A program made the position numbers and the translations under genes. A stretch of DNA of 64,000 nucleotides from contig LGRX02026005.1 of NCBI GenBank assembly GCA_001247695.2, positions 1-64,000 on the forward strand, in the 5' to 3' direction. Origin of the DNA: Cymbomonas tetramitiformis. Taxonomy: Eukaryota; Chlorophyta; Pyramimonadophyceae; Pyramimonadales; Pyramimonadaceae. The notes under the pieces were generated by a model. The model was given only the letters and a program-made list of their open reading frames with translations, was not told the origin of the DNA and did no database searches. Below, piece after piece: positions 11,045-20,658 of this stretch (positions are counted from its first letter, which is position 1; each line of letters starts with the position of its first letter).

Positions 11045-12972
11045 CTCTGACCTTTATAGTCTTGACATGAAGTAAATTACCTTACCTACCTCTGACCTTA
11101 ATAGTCTTGGCATGAAGTAAATTACCTTACCTTACATTGCCTTACCTTACCTTACCTTAGTCAATCAGCAGCAACAGCAGCAGCAACAGCAAAGCTCGAA
11201 TCCCAACGGGCGACGCAGTCGAATGTCTAACTAATATCACGGTCGCCAGACGTTAACGATGACAGTGCCACTACATTCGCGTATATTTACCGCGACGCCA
11301 CCCACGCGTTATGGCATGGCATGCTGGGAAGCAAAAAGCGAAGCACTGTCGCGCACATGATCCTGCGGTCATATGATGTAATGGCGATATCCATGTTAAC
11401 ATCGCACGGTAATTAACCGTGCTGTCCAAAAAGATCGACGCCTAGTGGAGATCGCATATTTGTGATCGACAGCGCCTAGACCTCTGCTCCTTATGATTTG
11501 GAACCTGGCCAAATTACCTTACTTACTTACTTACTTACTTAATCAGCAGCAGCAAAGCGCGAATCCCAACGGGTGACACAGACGAACTTCCGATCTCACG
11601 ATCGCCAGACGCTAACGATGACAGTGCCACTGCAGTCGCGTACATTTACCGCGACGCCACCCACGCGTTATGGCATGGTATGTTGGGATGCAAAAAGCGA
11701 AACACTGTCGCGCACATGATCCTACGGTCAGATGGCCTAGTGGAGATCTCTTTTTGAGATCGATCCGTCTAGTACTTAGTCAATCAGCAGCAGCAGCAGC
11801 AGCAGCAGCAAAGCTCGAACCCCAACGGGCGATACAGTCGAATGTTCCATCTCACGATCGCCAGACGCTAACGATGACAGTGCCACAACAGTCGCGTGTA
11901 TGTACCACGACGCCACCCACGCGTTATGGCATGGCATGCTGGGAAGCAAAAAGCAAAGCACTGTCGCGCACATGATCCTACGGTCAGATAGTGTAATGGC
12001 GAAAATTGTTTAAACATCGCATGGCCGACGCAATGTTCGGAAATCAGATAGATTCGCATGGCAATTAATCGTGCTGTCCAAAAAGATCGACGCCTAGTGG
12101 AGATCGCATATTTGTGATCGACAGCGCCTAGACCTCTGACCTTTATCGTCTTGGCATGAAGTGAATTACCTTACCTTACTTAGTCAATCAGCAGCAGCAC
12201 TGCAGCAGCACTGCAGCAGCAGCAAAGCTCGAATCCCAACGGGCGACGCAGTCGAATTTTCGATCTCACGATCGCCAGACGCCAACGATGACAGTGCCAC
12301 TGCAGTCGCGTACATTTATCGCGACGCCACCCACGCGTTGTGGCATGGCATGCTGGGAAGCAAAAAGCAAAGCACTGTCGCGCACATGATCCTACGGTCA
12401 GATAGTGTAATGGCGAAAATTATTTAAACATTGCATGGCCGACGCAATGTTCGGAAATCAGATAGATTCGCATGGCAATTAATCGTGCTGTCCAAAAAGA
12501 TCGACGCCTAGCTAGTGGAGATCGCATATTTGTGATCGACATCGCCTAGACCTCTGACCTTTATCGTCTTGGCATGAAGTGAATTACCTTACCTTACTTA
12601 GTCAATCAGCAGCAGCACTGCAGCAGCACTGCAGCAGCACTGCAGCAGCAGCAAAGCTCGAATCCCAACGGGCGACGCAGTCGAATTTTCGATCTCACGA
12701 TCGCCAGACGCCAACGATGACAGTGCCACTGCAGTCGCGTACATTTATCGCGACGCCACCCACGCGTTATGGCATGGCATGCTGGGAAGCAAAAAGCAAA
12801 GCACTGTCGCGCACATGCTCCTACGGTCAGATAGTGTAATGGCGAAAATTATTTAAACATCGCATGGCCGACGCAATGTTCGGAAATCAGATAGATTCGC
12901 ATGGTAATTGATCGTGCTGTCCAAAAAGATCGACGCCTAGCTAGTGGAGATCGCATATTTGTGATCGACAAC
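11045..12972. repeat. ~5 tandem copies of a 0.22-0.42 kb CAG-containing, tRNA-like repeat
   Basis: Units carry, in order: CCTCTGACCTTTAT, AAATTACCTTACC pentamer runs, AGTCAATCAGCAGC with a variable CAG tract, GCTCGAATCCCAACGGGC, a conserved ~150-bp GC-rich block, then TAGTGTAATGG and GTTCGGAAATC. Copies begin near 11160, 11545, 11780, 12182 and 12600. The CAG tract differs in each copy. TAGTGTAATGG resembles a pol III box A, and GTTCGGAAATC, 46 bases downstream, resembles a box B at tRNA-like spacing. A tRNA-derived SINE that expanded in tandem is possible but unproven. Confidence 0.8.
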
Positions 12973-13235
12973 GCCTAATATATCACCGTCTTCATTAGGT
13001 ATGGGCCTCACCACAGGCGAGATCGCTTAAGCTCTCATTTGCTTTGTTCCCGCACCGTGTGCGGTACACGCGTCACTTTTCGCGTGATTTGGCAGAGCAC
13101 CTTCGTCCTCTCCGCCTCCATCGTGACCCGTGTGCCCCTTAGACACCGGGACATTGCTCGAGCACCTTGTCCTCGACCTGTACGCGCATAGTTACCTTCA
13201 CCCGCGTCACCATTCACACCTACGTCATTCCAGCC

Positions 13236-14201
13236 ATGTCTGCCGACCGCATTATTTTCGCTCGCCAGCCGTCTGCGAGCTGCCCGTCCACACGGTGGGA
13301 CTTCCCCTGGGGCCAGCCCCACCTCCAGCCCGTCCGGAGATGCATGTGGTGCCCATGTCATCACTTCTTACCCGTCCTACACCGATTTCACGTTCGCCCA
13401 CGGCTGTCGAGTTCAACCACGACGGCTCTGTTTGGACTTCTACGCCGCAAGGCCGGTCCGGGCCTCTCAGCGGTCGGAATTCGTCGAGAAACTCGACTAT
13501 GCCTTCGCCTACGGTGAAGAAGTGTCCAAGATCCTCCGGACCCACGGATTCAAGTCGAACGTGGGCCTCTCTCTGGATGGGCCTGACTCCGAGGCTGACT
13601 TCGCCGTCCTTCTGGCCAACATGTCCCACGTATTCGGCCCCATCTCCCGCGACGAGGTCTTCAAGCTTCTGGACCTGGACTTCGAATACGACTTGTACCA
13701 TTGCACCATCAACGAGTTCGTTTACGGTGTTCTTCCTACGGTACTTCGCGGAATGGCCCTTTCAGCTTTCACTCTACGAGGAGTCCGCCTACATCCACCC
13801 GCACGACGGGCGTTGTGCCCTGCATCGCCTGCGGTTCCACGACGAGGGCATCGGCGACCCGGACACCCATCGTTTTGGGGTCCACCGTCCCACGGTCGTC
13901 CGCGGCCGTGTCCCCCTACGTCACGCCACGGTATCTGGTGGTGCTGCGCGAGCTCGGCACCGCCCACAACTACACCGTCGCCTCTCTCACTATGCGTCTC
14001 GGTAAGATTTTCCGGGACGAGTCCCACCTTGCCCGCCTCTCCGTGTCTGCCCCGCCGACCTTTGGTGGTGCTACCCGCGCCGATGGTGGTGGTGGTAAGA
14101 GCACCGCCGGCTCCGCCTACACCCTGGGCAGGCGGAAGTTTGTTTCCCCGGAGGGGACATGGAAGAAGCAGGAGAACGGCGGGCGGTACTTGCTGTCGTG
14201 A
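13236..14201 (+). pseudogene. Broken gag-like ORF of the family A LTR element
   Basis: The probable start is ATG 13236 (MSADR...). Coherent peptide then runs across three frames: around 13440-13745 (SEFVEKLDYAFAYGEEV, LDLDFEYDLYHC), around 13740-13900 (RYFAEWPFQLSLYEES, HRLRFHDEGI) and around 13915-14201 (SPYVTPRYLVVLREL, ending in TAG-free sequence to TGA 14199). At least two or three indels therefore separate the blocks. No zinc knuckle or polymerase domain is visible. Position between primer-binding site and right LTR suggests a capsid-like product. The family A relative at 61803 starts with the same MS(A/T)DR codons. I do not recognise the fold. Confidence 0.55.
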
Positions 14202-14689
14202 TTATGGACAGGAGGCGGCAATGTAGGGGCTGGCGGGGCGTGGTGGTATTGTTGGGTGCTGAAGTGGCGGTGTATCTCTGTTGTGGTTGAGTGTGGGATG
14301 CTGTGAGGGATTTCGTGGGTTTGAGATGTGGGTGTGGCATTGGAGGGCAGTTTTTTAAAATATATTCCGGGGACGGCACCGGCATGCCATGCGTCACGTG
14401 CTTCCGGCTTTGGGTTGTCACCACCGGCCACATGGAGACCGACGGTGTCTGCCCGTACGTGTGCGCTCAGGCATTCGCGCCGGGGCGAGCTCTGCCTCTT
14501 GCTCCTTCTGCTCCCGTTCGCCCAAGCCGCCCCCCATGCACGCATGGCCGCTGTCGGCAACGCCGCAAGCTCAGCACACCCTCCGTGAGATCGAGCGCCC
14601 GCCGGTGCGGATGCGGCTGCTCAGTCGGACGCGGCAACGATGAGCGTCCGCTTCCCGGCGATGCCGCCTCCGCACCTGCGCACCCGATG

Positions 14690-14858
14690 GAATTGAGTAT
14701 CTTCGTGGAGATCGCCTCCTTGCCGGCGAGGACGGTCACGGCAAGCAACCTGCTTCCATCACTATCATGCAGCACGAGGACGAGGACTTTGTCGATTTGC
14801 CGGCCTTTTGGGACTCGCCAATTTGGATCCCGTCCCCGACTGTCAACAACAACAAGTG
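14690..14858 (+). pseudogene. Possible acidic C-terminal coding remnant of the family A element
   Basis: An open frame ends with an acidic, Trp/Pro-rich tail (QHEDEDFVDLPAFWDSP) at TGA 14856. It lies between the broken gag-like frame and the right LTR. Upstream frame continuity is unclear, so it may be a separate ORF or the end of the same product. Confidence 0.3.
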
Positions 14859-15116
14859 ATCAATGGACTTCACGGCACCGCCGGTCGGTGGTGCCCATCG
14901 CAAGGACCCCTGTCTTTGAAAGCACTTTAGACAGTATGGCATGTGCCCTCCTAGAATGCAGCTTGTTCCAGGCCAACTCCCAAGCGGATTCCGCAGCTAG
15001 TTGGACTGAAAAAGGTCCCTCTAGGCGTGTAACGATATGTATGTCTTAGGGTTTAGGGTTCGTGTGTGCTTGCCATCGCCTAGTCTGGCACCTCATCTCT
15101 TCACGGTGAGGTGGTG

Positions 15117-15374
15117 TCATGGAGACACAGACTTCCACCCACCCCTGAGGGGAGGGAGCTCTGGTCCTTCTGTCACCCCTCGACCTGAGGTGCCAGCTCA
15201 GCACACCGTCATCCGAGTTGGGGAAAACAAAACCCCTTGAATTTTATTTTCATGCATCTTAGACTGAGACACCACCCGAGCGTCTCGCTGCCAGCTTCGC
15301 AGTTTGTGAAGACTAAATGAAAATATATATATATCCCGCCGTAGCCTCATATATATATTCCACCGTCTTCATCA
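15117..15374 (+). repeat. Right LTR of family A element
   Basis: This is the 258-bp intact LTR. It is preceded by the CACCTCA...TGAGGTG hairpin and purine-rich GGTGAGGTGGTG, and followed by TSD TTTTC. Confidence 0.85.
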
Positions 15375-15379
15375 TTTTC

Positions 15380-16515
15380 CCAGTTTGGGAGGTTCCTTGA
15401 ATATCGGGGTTGATTAACCCCAGTATTCAGAATATTGGTGCTCATTAGCATGAATATTCAAGGGAATCTTCCGAACATTGGGAGTATGCCAATGCACTGT
15501 GACTACGATCCAGCTGCAAACACGTGGCCACCTCACGTACACATCAGCATTTCATCACAAATACATCTCTTGATTACTACCTGCGTGGCACGTTTTCATG
15601 GGCCCAAACCTGATGGGTCAAAAATATATGCATCTGGATCTCATAGATATTCTCAACACAGTGTATGCACCCATTACCTTGTACGGTGTATGTTATCGGT
15701 GCTTATGAATAATGTATTATCGGTGGGGGTACTATTTGCCTCAACAACATAAATAGCTGATCAAACAGCACTCCTAATCGCACTACTTGTGTCGGCCTCA
15801 TGGTCTTCCTCAGACGCCCAACCATTATATTTCTCTTCTTAGCTGGTTGGAGTAGAAGAGCGAAAGTGAGCCGTGCATATGACCAACGAAGCTTCTGCTT
15901 GTTCGCATTTCAAGTTGTGCTCAAGTCGACGTCGATACCGACGTTCAAAAGTCCAACTTTGCTCGCGATAGGGCCCCAACACAATGCCATAATACTTGAC
16001 AAATCAAAGTCGATCGCTTGAAAACGCCAGAAGTTGTTTACCAACTTCCACCACCCGATGTGAGCCTCTCTATTCGAGTTCGAGTTGAGCTTGTAGAGTG
16101 GTAGGCGGAGCGCGCCACCACTAGAACACGCATGACACATTTGGATGGGCCACACGATGAAAAAGACTCTTAAAAATCACTGACAAGTGAAGCGAATGAC
16201 CAGTATTCTGGAAGGGGTTGAGGTAGGACGCGCAGATGACTAGGAATGGTCTTCCCCCTCCAAAGATGTTGAAACTAAGATTATGGCCCTCGCACAATTC
16301 ATCCGCTCTCTGTGGGCAAGGAAAGCTGATATGTAGCGACAATGGAGAAAGCAGGTTTGACGGTAAACCTATCCCGAACTTTCAAAAACATAGCATAATA
16401 CCCACTGGGAAAAGGCAAGATTGGCACTAGCTCACTACACGTGTATCGTAAGTGAAGTGATCAAAAGTAGGGGATCAAAAGAGGACATCCTAATTCGATC
16501 AACGAGGAATTGAAG
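15380..16515. other. Intergenic region, no supported gene
   Basis: Short frames such as 15800-16021 (+) and 15910-16155 (-) overlap each other and match nothing I recognise. No repeat structure was seen apart from simple AT tracts. Confidence 0.5.
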
Positions 16516-16519
16516 AACT

Positions 16520-17234
16520 TCACTCAGATTCGCGCTGCGTGATGAAATCTGTGACAACAATCTTATCTATATGTTCAAAAATCCTCTTTGCGAAGACATC
16601 GTGAGCTGGATGGGCGAGGTAATTATCACGGGCGGCTGAGTCCTCGAAGGTTGTGATGAACACGTGTGTGAATTCCCTCGCCTGCCCGACTGCGTCTGCG
16701 GTGTTCGCTACGGTTCCCCATTGAAATGCACGCATTTCCTTAATTACCTCAGTAAGACTTGCGTAGCCATTTACCAAGTCTTCCACCGGCGCGTTCTTCT
16801 TGAACTTGGCCAGAAAGAGATGGCGCAGAGCTGAGGTCAGCGACTACACGTTAGTAAGGGAGGGGCGTCACAAGCCGTAAGAGACTAATGCGACTTCGTT
16901 CACACCTACCTAACTTATCAGATTCCAGATCGGGAATGAAAACTTGCGGGTGGAAATCGAAAACAAGGGCTTCGCCGGCTTCTGGCTGGACTGTGACGCT
17001 AACAGCGTCGCGGTCAATGACCTTTTGGAAGTCTGTAAGCGAGCTGTAGGTGAAAGTATGTTGCAACTTTACTTCGCTTGGGTGGTTGCATATGGCCCCA
17101 AACTTACTCAAGCCGAATTGATCGAGGTGCCGGACGTATGCATGGACGCTGTCTTTTTGTTCGGTGGGCGTTGAGAGGAGCGTGACACGGCGCAGGGTTG
17201 CGGAGAGAGGAGCGCTAAAGGCTGTTTGGGACAT
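16520..17234 (-). CDS. Stress-response A/B barrel (Dabb) domain protein, 2 exons
   Basis: Minus-strand gene; exon 1 is 17234-16910 and exon 2 is 16830-16520, joined by a GT-AG intron of 79 bp in phase 1, giving about 211 residues. Exon 2 encodes a Dabb ferredoxin-like barrel: it opens LRHLFLAKFKKNAPVEDL, has the Y-x-S-L helix region, FTHVFITTFEDSAARDNYL, then HPAHDVFAKRIFEHIDKI and IVVTDF. That order and length (~100 residues) is typical of plant and algal boiling-stable/Pop3-like proteins, which form dimeric barrels of varied or unknown substrate. The N-terminal ~105 residues look like a diverged second barrel, as in two-domain Dabb proteins. No targeting peptide is evident. The start is the first ATG of the open frame. 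It is the only apparently intact host gene in the window. Confidence 0.8.
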
Positions 17235-17578
17235 GACGTCTGGAGGCAGGTGGCGATTCAGAGGTACGGGACTATAAAACGTCAGCGATGCGGAGAATGT
17301 GCAACAATGTGTCTATTAAGCTACACGCAACATTTCTCCACAGCCTAATAACTCTATGACGGTTTGCCCAAGCGAAGGACAGTGATTCAGCTGCATTATT
17401 ATTCTTATTGTGCGAGCTGTAGCCATATCTCGGTGCACAGGGGTCGAGTATAGGCGGGAGTACCCTTATTATCACCTTTTTTAAATTCACTCAAAAAACC
17501 AGAGTACTGTACCCTTATTATCAAGTGAAAATCCAGTAATAAGAACTGGATAAACGGTTGTAACTCTCAAATATTAGC
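17235..17578. other. 5' flank of the Dabb gene; two TA-CCCTTATTATCA motifs
   Basis: Upstream (minus-strand) region of the Dabb gene with no coding sequence. TACCCTTATTATCA occurs at 17461 and again within 17505-17523. The same sequence forms the ends of the MITE at 58417-58772, so these are probably decayed ends of related elements. Confidence 0.5.
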
Positions 17579-18408
17579 ATGTTTTGGACCCATTGGGACC
17601 CCATGGGACTAATTTGACCGATACCCCGACATGGGCACCCCTTGCTTGCCCGCCCATACACGCGGGGCGCGGGCGGTGCTTTCTGCAGTGCACGCGCCGG
17701 CGGCACGCACCCAAGGTGGGCCGCGCGGGCGGCCACGGTGCGATACCATAGGCAAAATTTGCCATTTAGATGTAGTTTGACGTGTACAAAGCCCTGCAAC
17801 CACCTACCATGTCGCCACATGCCCCCCCGGATGGGCGCAAGCCGCCCCACCAAAACGGGCGAAAATCGGAAAAAGCCAGATTTCGGCAGTGAGCTTCCCG
17901 TGGAATGCGCCCCCTCAAGTGCGACCCGCAGGGGGTATGGACCCCTATAGCGGGATGTTTTGGACCCATTGGGACCCCATGGGACTAATTTGACCGATAC
18001 CCCGACATGGGCACCCCTTGCTTGCCCGCCCATACACGCGGGGCGCGGGGGGGGTGCTTTCTGCAGTGCACGCGCCGGCGGCACGCACCCAAGGGGGGCC
18101 GCGCGGGCGGCCACGGTGCGATACCATAGGCAAAATTTACCATTTAGATGTAGTTTGACGTGTACAAAGCCCTGCAACCACCTACCATGTCGCCACATGC
18201 CCCCCCGGATGGGCGCAAGCCGCCCCACCAAAACGGGCGAAAATCGGAAAAGGCCAGATTTCGGCAGTGAGCTTCCCGTGGAATGAGCCCCCTCAAGTGC
18301 GACCCGCAGGGGGTATGGACCCCTATAGCGGGATGTTTTGGACCCATTGGGACCCCATGGGACTAATTTGACCAATACTCCGACATGGGCACCCCTTGCT
18401 TGCCCGCA
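17579..18408. repeat. ~377-bp satellite, 2.2 copies
   Basis: GTTTTGGACCCATTGGGACC occurs at 17581, 17957 and 18335 (spacing 376 and 378 bp). The copies are nearly identical. The third breaks off after CTTGCCCGC at 18408. The long minus-strand frame 17521-18375 is an artefact of a unit without stops. Confidence 0.95.
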
Positions 18409-18425
18409 ATTTATTGCAATAAGTT

Positions 18426-18648
18426 ATTGCAAAAGTTATTCAAGCAAATATGCATGCAGGTGGTGTGTAAATAGCAAGTGTGATACATAAGGTGTGACCT
18501 TGCACATAACAGGCCATAACATATAACGAAGATGACTTATAGTATACTATACTATATTGCAAAAGTTATTCAAGCAAATATGCATGTAGGTGGTGTGTAA
18601 ATAACAAGTGTGATACATAAGGTGTGACCTTGCACATAACAGGCCATA
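18426..18648. repeat. 130-bp tandem duplication, target of the Ty3 insertion
   Basis: 18426-18518 and 18556-18648 are nearly identical 93-bp copies separated by a 37-bp AT-rich piece. That 37-bp piece also follows the right Ty3 LTR at 55708. The Ty3 element therefore landed at CCATA in the second unit of this tandem. Confidence 0.85.
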
Positions 18649-18695
18649 TGATAAGGACGCTGACGCGAGCCTTAAGATATATGGCTACTGCCCGG

Positions 18696-18745
18696 CAGTA
18701 CTTGTAATAGTACTGAAATCGTGTTCAGTACTATTACAAGTACTG
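18696..18745. repeat. 22-bp perfect hairpin at the left end of TIR element 1
   Basis: The arms 18696-18717 and 18724-18745 are exact reverse complements with a six-base loop. Each arm is itself nearly palindromic (CAGTACT...AGTACTG), so alternative folds are possible. Confidence 0.95.
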
Positions 18746-19124
18746 AATCCCCGCGAATTTTTTCAGGCATCTCCGTTGGTTCGGTTGGGCTACCATCCAT
18801 ATCTTGGCACATTTATGACCTAAACTAATTTGCCATATGCTCCATTGGTCGATATTCCACTTGGAGGCTTCTCACTGGACGTATATAACACAATGGGCAG
18901 TGATTTTCCGGATTACCTGCTTGACACATATGTCGAAAATGACATGCCTCTTTCAATAATTTTTTTCAGGCACACCACACCGCCGAATCAAGTGGGAAAG
19001 CATTCAAATTGAAGGCAGACATCATATCTAATCACTCACATATCATGGAACAATTTGGTATCATGATACCAATTGTATATATTGTTGTAAACTTCCACCT
19101 TCCATGTGAAAACCTATTATATTC

Positions 19125-19380
19125 TACCGGAATATCCTAGTCCACTAGATATCAGAGGGTCCCGAACTGTGTGGATAAACTCTCTCAAGATAAATAAACC
19201 CTAAGCTAGATATACCCGGAACGGTCTCGCAACGGTCTCGGATACTAGCCTACCTGTGACACAGCGTGTGTCACAGCACGAACCTATAGATCGGTCAGCA
19301 GTCCAGTGTTGGTCCTAGGGGTCTGTCATAGGGGCCTGCACCGGGACTCCCAGTCAGGGCTGCCTATACAGATTCCAGCA
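19125..19380 (-). repeat. 3' LTR of the gag-only element
   Basis: 256-bp LTR; on the coding strand it starts TGCTGGAATC, like the copia LTR start TGCTGGAGTT. Confidence 0.9.
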
Positions 19381-20084
19381 CACCACCCCAGCACTGCGGG
19401 TGGTGACTGTCTAGGAGAGTCAGAATGTTAAGATAAGTTAGGGTAGGAGCTAGGGTGACAAACCTAACTGCTAATTCAACTGTGCAATTCTGATACACAA
19501 ATTGAAACCCTCTAACCAGCACAAGAGAAACCATACAGGCAATGCAAGTCCTGCTAAACTACTGAAAAGCTCTGTGCCAGTAAGTCAGATTGAAGAGTTC
19601 AAAGGTGTCAAAGTAAAAGCATAAACCAAATTGAAGACCGTGTTGAGGTCAAAAGTAGATCTCAGCACACCACCAGACTAGTGGTGCGCCCGGGAACCGA
19701 TGTATAACTGCACAGTTAAGGGGTCGGAGCTGTCCCACAGGAGGGCCCTCCCCCCTCCCCTCCCCCACCACCCCTCCCCCCGCCCACCCTGACCCCCTTC
19801 CTCAACGTCTCCAAATACCCCCTTAATTCTTCGACTTCCCTCCCCACCGCTCAGATTCAGCCACCCCTCCACTCACCCGGCCATGGCTGCTTCTCCATCT
19901 TCTAGAGTTTTTTGCTTAGCGCCTAGCTTTTTCTCTAGATGTCACCCTGCTGAAAAGTGGGTTGAGCCCCTTTGTGGGCGCGCTATAGTAGAGGGAGTAG
20001 CCCCTGGTGTCTTCACTAGCCTGCTTTGCAGGGATACCGCACTCTCAGGACTTTGTCCCCTTTGCTAGCGTAAATGTTTTATTA
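19381..20084. other. 3' untranslated part of the gag-only element
   Basis: Between the small ORF and the 3' LTR on the minus strand. Contains a C-rich low-complexity tract (19745-19800) and no supported gene. Confidence 0.6.
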
Positions 20085-20597
20085 TTATTCACCACAATGA
20101 GCACCGTAGTAGCCCGCAGTAGCACGGCGGAGCAATACGGGGCGGCCAAAGTGTAAGAAGTCGATCACTGAAAAATCATTCGCCAGAGAATTTGACGGAG
20201 TCGGTGTCGTTGATTCGTCGATCACGGGAGGCTGCACCGCACCAGGGTGCTGCCAAGTGCTGCCCGAAGGTGGCGCCTCGTCATCCGAAGACGATGTCGG
20301 CGACAACGGAGGACCGCCTTCAAATAAGATGTCAGGCGGCGGCGGCCCGGGATTCCACGGTACCGGAGCCATATAGAGGCTCTGCCGCCTCTGTACCCGC
20401 CGGTGCAGACGAGGCGGGATGGCACATGGCACCGTGTCAAGCGGTGACTCCTCACTCCTGCACAGCACAGGCTGCCGCGCAGCCCGACCCGATACCTGCA
20501 CAGGGTCGATGTCGTTGGCCACCGTATAGGTGGCAGCTCCAACTCCCACGACAGAAATCAAGAGAATGAAAGAGAGAAGGAAGGGCATCCCCCACAA
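20085..20597 (-). CDS. Small secreted or membrane-anchored protein of the gag-only element
   Basis: A 170-codon frame starts at ATG 20597, 61 bases after the gag stop. It begins with a classic signal-peptide or signal-anchor stretch (MPFLLSFILLISVVGVGAA), followed by a Pro/Ser/Thr-rich, mostly disordered region (PPPPDILFEGGPPLSP, SSSDDEAPPS) and a short hydrophobic FSVIDFLHFGRPVLL near the end. It has no known domain. Position downstream of gag is where env-like or accessory ORFs lie in some plant LTR elements. I infer a membrane-targeted accessory protein; it could equally be the tail of a pol gene otherwise lost. Confidence 0.55.
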   Translation of the reverse strand: MWGMPFLLSFILLISVVGVGAATYTVANDIDPVQVSGRAARQPVLCRSEESPLDTVPCAIPPRLHRRVQRRQSLYMAPVPWNPGPPPPDILFEGGPPLSPTSSSDDEAPPSGSTWQHPGAVQPPVIDESTTPTPSNSLANDFSVIDFLHFGRPVLLRRATAGYYGAHCGE

Positions 20598-20658
20598 GCC
20601 CGCGTGGGCGGGGAAGCCCCACGGAGGCTTTCCACAGCCGTAGCTGCGGGGAGCACCC

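Larger units (their letters stand above)
10734..12997 (+). repeat. Left LTR of family A element, expanded by internal array
   Basis: 10734-10990 aligns to 15117-15350, including the AACAAAACCCC and CACCACCCGAGCGT blocks. The LTR's last ~25 bases reappear only at 12973-12997. The intervening sequence is microsatellite plus the CAG-containing array, so the array arose or landed within this LTR. Confidence 0.8.
10734..15374 (+). mobile_element. Non-autonomous LTR retrotransposon, family A, TSD TTTTC
   Basis: The two LTRs begin TCATGGAGACAC (10734 and 15117) and end CCGTCTTCATTA/CA (12997 and 15374). TTTTC is present at both 10729-10733 and 15375-15379. Just inside the left LTR, GGTA then TGGGCCTCACCACAGG (13002) can serve as primer-binding site. 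Just before the right LTR a GGTGAGGTGGTG purine-rich stretch ends a small hairpin. There is no reverse transcriptase. The interior holds a broken gag-like frame. The left LTR is about 2.26 kb because a repeat array sits inside it; the right LTR is 258 bp. Confidence 0.85.

Noticed and set aside
10806..11075. 89-codon ORF with IYIYIY tract
   Set aside because: Translation of the TA/CA microsatellite in the LTR.
11985..12060. tRNA gene
   Set aside because: Box A-like and box B-like motifs are present, but no cloverleaf with a paired acceptor stem could be drawn by eye; kept only as a SINE hypothesis.
15800..16342. Small ORFs on both strands between the LTR element and the Dabb gene
   Set aside because: Overlapping, short and without recognisable features.
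17521..18375. 284-codon minus-strand ORF
   Set aside because: It is the 377-bp satellite read without stops; the protein repeats itself with the DNA unit and has no domain.
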